A stretch of DNA of 64,000 bases, taken from NCBI RefSeq assembly GCF_035083965.1, contig NC_089722.1, positions 29,472,642 to 29,536,641 of the forward strand, written 5' to 3'. Position numbers and translations under genes: made by a program. The DNA is from Branchiostoma lanceolatum (Eukaryota; Chordata; Leptocardii; Amphioxiformes; Branchiostomatidae). Shown here piece by piece: positions 56,401 to 64,000 of this stretch; positions within the stretch are counted from its first letter, which is position 1, and every line of letters begins with the position of its first letter. The notes beneath the pieces were generated by a model. It saw only the letters and a program-made list of their open reading frames with translations. It ran no database searches and was not told where the DNA came from.

Positions 56401-59400
56401 ATCCAGAAAACGAAGAACCGACTGAGGACCAAAGTTTGGTGGCCCAAAATGGAAGCAGATGCAGAGGCAGTGTGCAAACGCTGTCACGGGTGCCAGGTAG
56501 TCAGCGAACAGACACCGCCAGAACCAATGGCACGAGTAATGCCGCCAACAGGCGCATGGCAAGCCTGTGGAGCAGATCTGTTGGGACCGCTACCAACGGG
56601 GGAGACTATCTTAGTCGTCGTGGATTACTACAGTCGCTTTTACGAGATTGCCATCATGAAGTCAACGTCAAGCCGAAAGGTCATCGAAGCATTGGAGGTT
56701 ATCTTCGCAAGATTTGGAAATCCATGCTCTCTACGTACTGACAACGGTCCACAGTTCGTTAGCGCAGAGTTCGCCGAGTTTCTACGAGAGCAGGGGATAC
56801 AGCATCAACGAACAACGCCGCTGTGGCCGCAAGCCAACGGCGAAGTCGAGAGACAGAACCGTACACTGATGAAGGCGATCAAAGTGTCGAGAGTGGAAGG
56901 GAAAGACTGGAGGCGAGAGATTCTTAAACATATCCAAGCCTACAGGTCCACTCCGCAAGCAACTACGGGAGAAACTCCATACAAGCTGATGTTTGGGAGA
57001 GAGATGAGATCTAAACTGCCAGAATTGCCAAGAGAACCAAAGCTGGTAAACGAAGAAGTGCGAGACCGAGACTTTGAGAGGAAAACCGCAGGGAAGGACT
57101 ACGCTGATGCGAAAAGACAAGCGAAGGAAAGTACTCTACAGCCGGGCGATCGTGTGTTGGTGAAGCAGGAGAAGAGAGACAAATTCTCCACGCAATACGA
57201 AGCAACTCCATATGAAGTGATCGAACGAGACAGAGGGGAAGTCACAGTTCGAGACCCGGACGGGAAAGTGAAAAAGAGAAACGTTTCCTTTATGAAGAAA
57301 TACGTAGCGGAAGAGGCAGCGACAACGACAACGGGTGAAGAAACAACCTGTGAAGAAACTACGTGTGAGGGAACTTCGACAACACCAGACAAGGAAGCAG
57401 AGACTGAAACAAAGACAGGCAGTTACGTAACGCGATCGGGGCGAGTTGTAAAACCACCCGAGAGACTGAACTTATAATGAGTAGAAGGAACGAAATAAAC
57501 TCCACGATCCAGGAAAAGAATACGGACAATGAATACGGAAATGGACTGTCTAGTATAAAGCTTAAGTTTGAAGCATAGTTGATAATGCATGGAATTAACA
57601 AGTAGCAGTAATTGAGTAATGCATGGGTTTGATAGTTTATATACCTTGTATAATGCATGTCTGAGGAAAGGAGGGATGTAGTGATGTGAAACATGTGATA
57701 CTTTATATTGGCCACTCTAATCCTAGTAACTCTACACCGGATGCAGTCAAACCCTCCTACCAGATGTAGACGCAGTTGGCAACAGAATACACTAGTGAGC
57801 AGACGTGCTTGTGTGTGTGTGCTCCTTGGGAAGCTTACATCGGTAGTTCTGTTTTCTGACGATGTGTCCTTTAGTGTGAATTTGTGGTGTGGTCAACTTA
57901 AGAAAATCTGCTTTATCTATCATGTATTATGCATGATATGATGATATCATAGATTATAAAGATAATTACAACTTTTATCTTGTGTAAACTTACCTCAAGG
58001 TTCTCAAGAAATTTAAGGTATCCTATGCAAGTCTGAAATCTTTTTTGACTCGTACAGCATATTGTCAAATTTTCCAAATTATATTATTTACGTAACATAT
58101 GTTGCAGTGTTTACAGCTGACATATGTTCTTGGCTTGTATAGACTGAACTGAAAGAGACCAAGACTGCCTTGTGCTGATGATGAATATGCCATTGGAAAA
58201 ATAAGGCTTTTGAACCAAAGATGTGAAAAGTCTAATAGTATACCATTTTTCCATTTCACTGTTTAAGATCACAGTGGAGAAGTGGCCGCATCACTCCACC
58301 TAGCGAAGGAGATGAGACTGCATGGGAAGCGGGACAAGGCCACCAAGCTGTACCAACATGCGCTGGCTCTGGAGCCGCACAACGTGGAGGTACTGACGGA
58401 GTACGGGGAGTTTCTAGAAGAGGAGCACAACTACATGGAAGCAGACCACATGTACACTAAAGCCCTTACAGTGCACCCTGGACACACACAGGTAATGTAG
58501 CCAGGCTCCATTACAACTTTTACTAAGCTTTATAGTGGCCTCAGTTTACTTCTAGCAATGAAATGATACATTAAGGCTAGTACTATATTAGTCATGCCAA
58601 TAAACAGTTACTAGTAGTCAAACAGCTGGATCAAATTTTCGAACAGTCAGACGTTTCAGACAGCATCCGCTGTCTTTCATCAGTGACTAAAGGGAAGAAA
58701 CATTTGACTGTTTCAAAATTTCATCCAGTTGCTTGAGTAAGGTTTTTTTGGCATATTTTTTACCTAGATGTCTAACCTTTATCAATGTACTAGTCAGTTG
58801 TCAAAATCATAAGCAGTTTTTTGTTGTTTATAGGTTAATCTTAATGTGCAAAAATCAGTGTAGAATAGTGGATTTAATAGACATCTAGTCTCAAATAAAT
58901 GAGTGTTTTATAAACTGTATGCTTTTCTTTTTTGAGTGCAGGCTCTAACCAATCGCCTGCGTACACTGCCCCAAGTCATGGAATACGAGAGACGATATTT
59001 CACAGCCATCGACAAGAAGAGGGACCTTCTCATCCAAGTCCCCCTCAACAACGCCGCTCTCCGACGCATCAAACAGGAGTCTTACTACTTCTACATCTAC
59101 CACACCAATGCCATCGAGGGAAACACTCTGTCCCTCGGGCAGACTAGGGCCATTCTTGAAACAAGGATGGCGGTTGGTGGAAAGAGCATCGTGGAGCACA
59201 ACGAGGTCATTGGTATGGACGAAGCCATGAAATACATCAACAACACCCTGATGGACCGGATCGGCGCGATCAGGATAGAGGACATCATGGAGATCCATCG
59301 GCGAGTGTTGGGACACTGTAGTCCGCTGGACGCGGGGCATTACCGTAGGACGCAGGTGTACGTTGGCAGACACATCCCACCGCATCCTATCGAAGTAGAG

Positions 59401-59787
59401 AACAAGATGGTGGAGTTTAACGAGTGGCTGAACTCGGAAGAAGCTCTAAGCTTACACCCGATCCAGTACGCTGCCATTGCTCATTACAAGCTCGTGTTTA
59501 TACATCCGTTTGTGGACGGCAACGGTAGGACAGCACGGTTACTCATGAACCTCATTCTCATGCAGGCTGGGTTTCCCCCGGTTACGATAAAGCTGGAGGA
59601 GAGACACGAGTACTACGAAGCTCTGGTCAAAGCCAACGAGGGGGACGTCCGACCATTCGTACAGTTCGTGGCCAAATGCACGGAGAGGACATTAGACGAG
59701 TACCTATACGCTGTGGAAGAAAACCCCACCAAAGATTGGCCTCATCTACCAAGTCTTGATAGCGGAAAAGTCATCATTATAGACTGA
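53384..59787 (+). CDS. FICD: FICD / HYPE, Fic-domain protein adenylyltransferase
   Basis: Three exons: 53384-53735, 58268-58491, 58942-59787. They total 1422 nt, or 473 aa (human 458). Residues about 36-56 form one membrane span ([20 protein letters not shown]), giving a type II ER protein. Exon 2 codes the TPR pair ([20 protein letters not shown]...[22 protein letters not shown]). Exon 3 holds the inhibitory helix TNAIEGN, with its regulatory Glu near residue 251, and the Fic motif [12 protein letters not shown] at about 380-391, with the catalytic His. The enzyme AMPylates and de-AMPylates the ER chaperone BiP. Intron 1 contains the gypsy element; intron 2 a hammerhead-bearing repeat. The exon 2 acceptor (GTTTAAG) is weak. 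Confidence 0.96.
53782..57477 (+). CDS. Ty3/gypsy Gag-Pol polyprotein (5' part of Gag missing)
   Basis: One open frame, without internal stops. Recognisable sequence begins near 53850 with a Gag remnant. Then come two CCHC zinc knuckles (CYSCGRQGH and [10 protein letters not shown], about 54170-54280) and a retropepsin motif LIDSGAT (about 54430). Reverse transcriptase follows, with its active site in the form IADDVIV (about 55300), then RNase H ([11 protein letters not shown], about 55740) and an integrase with HHCC zinc region (about 56380-56500) and DDE core (TDNGPQF, about 56740). Pol order PR-RT-RH-IN is that of Ty3/gypsy. The first codons are probably flanking DNA rather than element sequence. 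It lies in FICD intron 1 in the gene's own orientation. Confidence 0.93.
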   Translation: MTAVIISTPRPSSCLSFFSATCDFGTQVDVHIRDQVIEAGLDPKLKRKFLERGGNLELTTMLDIARAHESVGRQLLEMTGQVNALSVGQGKKDTSRTTQRGPHSTFQGRPRDRPRDAWTTRKPEPRAGKSCYSCGRQGHISKDTACPARGKTCSQCGKMNHFKAVCRGKRGQTQRKSNTNQVEQSADYVFGVQKGRQGDGTVTLKVGGVILQEVLIDSGATCNILSKDTWESMKNQQVKVWDQHKNCRKLYPYGSNTALPTLGTFTTSVLCPSNGVSTEGVFVVLDGPGRDLLGKKTAEKLMVLQVGPMQKDRVNNLQEGLTPNERNKYKDAFTGVGLLKGHEVTLHIDETVRPVAQSLRRVPYGLRDKVDEKLDQLLELDIIEAVPEEPTGWVSPLVVVPKADGDIRICVDMRRANEAIVRERQPIPTVEDILHDLSGSTVFSKLDLKWGFHQVPLKEESRHITTFVTHRGLYRYKRLMFGISSAPEKYQQLVKEVLRGCEGVKNIADDVIVHGRGDEEHDKRLHHALDKIQQAGLTVNPGKCLFRVPKLTFFGHVVTPDGVNPSEEKIAAIREAEAPKTVGEVRSFLGLVHYVAKFIPNLATMTEPLQKLTRKGVEFKWSSEQQKSFEKLKELITSTETLAYFSPTGKTRIVADASPVGLGAVLLQLQGERWRVIAYASRQLSEVERRYSQTEKEALALVWACEQFHLYTFGREFELETDHRPLEHIYATKSKPSFRVERWVLRLQAYPYKVVYRPGKTNIADALSRLNNSKSRDKSSENYDYVRSVVEASTPVSLTPREIERASGEDPELRQVRRCIQTGQWDECQVMSYRHVKTELSTYGQLILRGTRIVIPKVLRKTVVQLAHEGHQGIQKTKNRLRTKVWWPKMEADAEAVCKRCHGCQVVSEQTPPEPMARVMPPTGAWQACGADLLGPLPTGETILVVVDYYSRFYEIAIMKSTSSRKVIEALEVIFARFGNPCSLRTDNGPQFVSAEFAEFLREQGIQHQRTTPLWPQANGEVERQNRTLMKAIKVSRVEGKDWRREILKHIQAYRSTPQATTGETPYKLMFGREMRSKLPELPREPKLVNEEVRDRDFERKTAGKDYADAKRQAKESTLQPGDRVLVKQEKRDKFSTQYEATPYEVIERDRGEVTVRDPDGKVKKRNVSFMKKYVAEEAATTTTGEETTCEETTCEGTSTTPDKEAETETKTGSYVTRSGRVVKPPERLNL
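53840..57990 (+). mobile_element. 5'-truncated Ty3/gypsy LTR retrotransposon
   Basis: The body is the Gag-Pol frame. A purine tract (GAGGAAAGGAGGGA) precedes TGTAGTG at 57677, the likely start of the 3' LTR. The LTR end is not defined, and the right edge given is approximate. There is no 5' LTR, primer-binding site or Gag N-terminus, because FICD exon 1 ends only about 100 bp upstream. The left edge is also approximate. Confidence 0.8.
58645..58688 (-). ncRNA. Hammerhead ribozyme motif, type I
   Basis: On the minus strand: AGTCA, the full consensus core CTGATGA, one extra A, stem II AGACAGC/GCTGTCT with a GGAT loop, GAAA, CGTC, TGACT. AGTCA and TGACT pair perfectly as stem I, GTC is the cleavage triplet, and ACGT gives a palindromic short stem III. 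It lies in FICD intron 2, antisense to the gene. Confidence 0.65.
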
Positions 59788-60888
59788 GTACTCCATCTGA
59801 GCATGAAAAATCATTCTTGCCATTTTCGGTGGTAGCAAACTCAATAGACTTTTTCATTTGACAATTGATCTACTGTAGAATCTTTCACTTGTGTTTGAAA
59901 AATATTTTAGTGCCAAATATTTAAAGCATACTTTTTGTAACTTCTACTTCTCTATCTTTTACCAGGTGATTACTACTGTAAATGCATGTACTTTCTCAGT
60001 GGTTTAATTTCATGAAAACTTCTCAGTTCTTTCCTAATGCAAACCAATTTCAAATCTAGCAGCACTGACTTGATTTCCTTCCAGTGGAAATCCATGATAC
60101 AAAGAAACAACGTAAGGGCCGGTAGATTCTGGTAACATGTACACTTAACGGTAGATCAACTAGTTCTAGCATAAGGTCTTGCCTTTTGGGAATGAGTTCA
60201 TTGGATTTGCTTTCTGACTTTTGGGTAATCTGGTGTTTGACTACACTGTAGGAATAATAATGTTTAACAATGAAATCGGTATAAGGAATACCATGCAACG
60301 TAGAATCAAAGTTTTCAAAGCAACTGATTATGCTAGAGTGGGATGGCTACGATCAACAGAAAATTAGAATAGCTCCCTACACCCCACGGAAAAAAAAGCA
60401 TGCAGAGCCTGGACAAATTTTAATGGATGAACTAATAGTTTGTACTGAATACTAGGGATAGCAGTACATGTACTTGTAGATCAGCTAGACTAGACTCTAG
60501 ACATAAGCACATGTAACTATTACACCAGTCTCAGCTATTGCCATCTCTTCCCAAGGTAATTACATTCTCTAAACATTTTTAATGATGCCCTCCGGTGCTC
60601 CTGTAAAGTATCTTATATTTATCAAGTTTTGAGTTGTATGAGAATATGCAAACTCTTCATTGCGACCACTACATTACAAAATTTTATTGGTACTTGTTCT
60701 TAAGGAATATTGACAACTGTAAAAGACATTATTGTATTATTTATGAATATGAAAGTAGTATGTATATTATCTGTAATATATATATGTATAACCAACAGAT
60801 GTACATTTATTGAGAGAGTATCTATTTGTATATATAGATTTATGTTGTCTTATTTGTGTCATGCACTTACAATGGTTATGTGATGTAG

Positions 60889-60894
60889 AATAAA
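60889..60894 (+). promoter_or_regulatory. Polyadenylation signal of FICD
   Basis: AATAAA about 1.1 kb past the FICD stop. It is the best candidate in the 3' flank. Confidence 0.55.
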
Positions 60895-61189
60895 GAGCAC
60901 CATCTGTGCACTACAATGTACCCCAAGAAATGTCTGACTTTTAACTGATCGTGGGTTTTCTTCATACAAATTCATGGGAGCTGTCTTTTGGAAGGTAGTT
61001 CTAACTATTCCTTTTCAATTGGGTTTAGCTTGAGTTTGGTGAAGGCCAAAACATTTCAAACCATTCAAAACCATATGCATACATACTAATAATCTCGACT
61101 AGACTTTGCAGCAATTCATTATCAATGAATGACCTGAATTTTGTGATACCTATTTTTGCTTAACATTTTTTACACCCTTACATTGATAA

Positions 61190-61425
61190 GGCTTTTTTTA
61201 TAAGTGTGGTGGGTTCTTTAAGGTGCACGTGGTGCATGGTGTGGCTCTCTTCAAACACAGGGCCCCTATTTAACGTCCCTAACCACAGCTAGGTACTCGT
61301 TCCACCTTGATGGAGTGAGGAAATTCGTCTAAAGTGTCCTTCCCAAGGGCACAGCATTGGTGGCATGTCATGGAATTCGAACCCAGGACCTCTGGGTTAA
61401 AAACCTAACCGTTACACCAACACGG
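61190..61425 (-). mobile_element. tRNA-derived SINE
   Basis: The minus-strand head has A box TGGTGTAACGGTTAGG and B box GGGTTCGAATTCC, both close to consensus. The body ends in the TAAGTGTGGTGGGTTCTTTA motif seen at other copies. It is the best-preserved SINE head in the window. Confidence 0.78.
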
Positions 61426-61533
61426 TTTGATTTTGAAGACGTAATGATTGATGTCCATAGAATGCCGAGTACGTATGACATGTACGTACAGACACTCCCC
61501 CTTCGCGCACTTCCGCCACCTGCACACAAACTT

Positions 61534-61560
61534 TGACGTCTCCTGCTACCTTGTGACGTC
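61534..61560. promoter_or_regulatory. Paired CRE-like sites
   Basis: TGACGTC at 61534-61540 and 61554-61560, exactly 20 bp apart, about 0.8 kb before the unknown exon at 62363. Function is inferred from motif only. Confidence 0.35.
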
Positions 61561-61920
61561 TGGACTCAACCATTTCTGACAGGAGGGCATTTCGAAAAAG
61601 GGACTGATTGCTTAATAGTCGTGTGGTATATAGTATACTTCAATGCATAAATGATGTTGTATAAAGACATTGTTGTTTTTTATTGCGACAAGGGGATAAA
61701 AACGACCAGAAAACGATGTTTCCTTCAAAAAAGTGGTCCCGTCCATAAAACCACTTGTTTTGCCTGAGGGAACGTCTGTTCACAGACAATGTTTACCATA
61801 TCGCTTCATTATGCGCGTTTAAGGACAAGGTTACGCGCAAGAAAGGGGCGAACGGGAAGTGAAAAATATAGGAAAATACGAAAGGCCGCAGTTTTACTGT
61901 CAAATAATACTACTTCTGTC

Positions 61921-61948
61921 CAAGGAGGTTAAATATATAACCTCCTTG
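61921..61948. repeat. Short inverted repeat with third copy
   Basis: CAAGGAGGTTAAATATATAA with CCTCCTTG completes a near-perfect hairpin. A further direct AAGGAGGTT follows at 61961. No role is evident. Confidence 0.6.
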
Positions 61949-62362
61949 TTCTGTCATATCAAGGAGGTTTTATCTTGGTCATATAGAACGTCACGAGCAA
62001 TGCACTAAATGCTGGGGAAAATGTTGCCAGCTATTAAAGTAGGAGGGGTATTGTGCACAGTCAGAGATTATAACAAAGTCTCACCAGTGATTATCTTGGG
62101 TCGTAATTGAACACACCTAGAAGGCGCATTTTCTACACTTTGTCATCTGATAATCCTATTCAAATCCCCACGTAAACGAGCAAGACGGATGCACGTGCAA
62201 AGCATACGGAAATTTGGAAAGGTCACTGCGTCAAAGTTAAGCCAGTGACCCACCTACAATCGGACTTGTTGGACGCGTAGAGTTCAGAGTTCAAACCTTT
62301 ATACTTACAAGATTCCAACTCTTTTCTTGAGACTGCCTGCTATCGGGGGATACAGACCCAAC

Positions 62363-62687
62363 ATGAATGCCATCGTAGGGAGGATACTGCACGATTCCAA
62401 AAAGAAGAAAAGTCCTTCTACAAGTCCGAAGATTTCTCGCCGACGTCATGAAATCACCGTCCTCCACGAAACCGTGGTTCTGTCGAAGTTCAGTCCCCGG
62501 GACACAGTACCTATTCAACAAGAACCTCATCCAAAAGATACAACAGAAACGTTCGATTCTGGAGATGAGCGGGACATGGAAGACATAGAAGCGGCAGGGG
62601 CGCGATATTTGCGGCAAATGTCGGCAGCTCGGAGACCAACCGTCACAGAAATAGTCACGGGGAACGAGACTCAAGACGACGACACAG
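62363..62687 (+). CDS. First coding exon of an unrecognised gene
   Basis: ATG (MNAIVGRILHDSKKKKSP) opens 108 codons ending in ACAG before a GTATAT donor, phase 1. The peptide is basic at the start (KKKK, SRRRHE) and acidic later (FDSGDERDMEDIEAAGARY). It ends in an Asp-rich QDDDTG, with no signal peptide or membrane span. I recognise no family. No downstream exon is identifiable before the window ends, so the gene presumably continues to the right. It could be a chance frame. Confidence 0.4.
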
Positions 62688-64000
62688 GTATATAGCTGTT
62701 GATAAAATTATCCATTCTCACCTGTCAAATTAAGGATTGTTTTACTTATACTGAGAATTCAGTCCATACTTCATTGGACCCGCGGCACGTTGGCGGCTTC
62801 GCTGCGTCCTAAATTGAATTTGTGTTTCCCATGAAGTTGACTTTATAATGGGAATACCATGCATGCAAAACGCACAAGTACTTCTAAAAGACAACAAAAC
62901 ACAGAAAACGTAAAAGAATATTCGTTTTCTTTGGATGAAATTCGTTTAGCGCGGTGTCAAATCGCTCGCGGTCGCAGTCGCAGCGAGGTCGCCTACGTGC
63001 TCCGGGTCCAGGGGCTTTAGATCCTGTGTTTCAAGGTAAGTCTGGCGTTTGGCAATATTCTAATATTAATCTTCACGTGAAATGTCTGGACTCGTCAATT
63101 GACTCAGGTACCCAAGAAACATGAGATAGTGCTAAATGATTTTCAAGACAAAGTAGACTTTCGGGAACAAAAACAAAAAAAGAAGTCAGTGCTGCCATCC
63201 ACACATCCTTTCACAACCACACCTCTTTCTCTATGTTAGACTCATCCCCACCTATAATAGTTGTTTACGTGACTAAAAGAAGGAATGTGTATGATGTCAT
63301 GTAATTTAAAAGTTACTTTATATAGACTGTCCATAAAACTGAAATAATTTGTTATGTTTGATCAGATCTTGTGTACTACGAGGACTAATTTCGACATCTC
63401 AAATATGTTGTTCATCGTTCATTGTGTATAGTATATATTGTGCATATCATTTTCTTTAACGTTATAAGTATTTCAGAGGTTGTGGACATATGTGTAACAT
63501 GATTGTTACACCTCGGTGTGTTAGAAAGGGCATCTAGTCAACGCGTTCCGTAAATACTGTGCATTGAAAACAAGTGCATGCAATATTCCATCTTGGTCCT
63601 AGGTGGCGCTATTCCAGCGTTGAGTTTCCAAACTTTTGTGTCCTGTGCATTAGGAATGGAATACATGGACCATGTAATATCTTTTCGCCTAAGACTCTTA
63701 ATATCTCTCTATATATTCTCTCTATATATACATGTACAAATCAAACAACACAGATATCATGCGCCAGTAGAGATAAATACTTTCATACTACATAAATACT
63801 ACCATACAAACCCCAGAAAGATCCACCAACAATGCTGGCCAGTGAAACGTTATGTAACAAATTAACAATGCAATCGTCCAACATTGTAATGGAAAAGGAA
63901 AGAAAATAGAAAAGCATTCCAAACCTGATGCGTGCGATAGCATATGTAGGAACTGTGGAAGATAAATACGGTACTAGTATGTTACTTTGTATATAGACCC
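62688..64000. other. Right flank, presumed intron
   Basis: A GC-rich patch (62950-63030) ends in CAAG followed by a GTAAGT donor and might be an alternative first exon. No coding sequence is supported. Short frames near 63574-63865 show no family. Confidence 0.4.

Larger units (their letters stand above)
59788..62362. other. FICD 3' UTR and intergenic region
   Basis: The FICD 3' UTR probably ends near 60910. Beyond it come a SINE (61190-61425), a CRE-like pair (61534-61560) and a small hairpin (61921-61948). A MITE fragment (CTGTAAATGCA end) starts near 59979. The short open frames match nothing I recognise. Confidence 0.55.

Noticed and set aside
61360-61425. Possible tRNA gene on the minus strand
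   Set aside because: A and B boxes are present, but the arms do not pair into a cloverleaf and the body matches SINE copies elsewhere in the window.

Overview
This is a 64-kb piece of an animal nuclear genome. It has intron-rich genes with clean GT-AG exons, abundant small inverted-repeat transposons and tRNA-derived SINEs. A DEATH-NACHT-LRR receptor gene, compact housekeeping genes with vertebrate-like protein sequences, and the style of the repeats suggest an invertebrate deuterostome, most likely a cephalochordate (amphioxus, Branchiostoma). That assignment is inference; no species-specific marker was checked.

Layout, left to right: an NLR-type immune receptor (+, 1011-4557); ARPC3 (-, 5926-11080) head-to-head with GPN3 (+, 11756-15427); MYBBP1A (-, 16242-28614) head-to-head with EIF4H (+, 28919-40020); DDX51 (-, 41806-52780) head-to-head with FICD (+, 53384-59787); and the first coding exon of an unrecognised gene (+, 62363-62687) that continues past the right edge. 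All six housekeeping genes could be assembled exon by exon with consistent phase, giving proteins of 175, 282, 1288, 327 (or 320), 903 and 473 aa. The strands alternate, so there are three consecutive divergent pairs with ATG-to-ATG spacers of about 0.68, 0.30 and 0.60 kb. Two genes serve ribosome synthesis (MYBBP1A, DDX51), one translation initiation (EIF4H), one RNA polymerase assembly (GPN3), one actin nucleation (ARPC3) and one ER chaperone control (FICD).

The introns hold most of the novelty. They contain several CAG-ended elements with 5-bp target duplications, hairpin MITEs, a Tigger-like element, LINE 3' ends, and a 5'-truncated Ty3/gypsy element with an uninterrupted gag-pol frame in FICD intron 1. 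Two items stand out. One is a foldback-like element in a DDX51 intron whose inverted arms are arrays of 31-bp, C7/G7-rich repeats. The other is a set of hammerhead-ribozyme motifs in EIF4H and FICD introns. Also notable are an in-phase 21-nt microexon in EIF4H, a dead partial exon copy in MYBBP1A, an apparent 8-nt collapse that shifts frame in the NLR DEATH domain, and a transposon carrying the same TCTCGCGAGA + CAAGATGGC promoter module as the DDX51 promoter.
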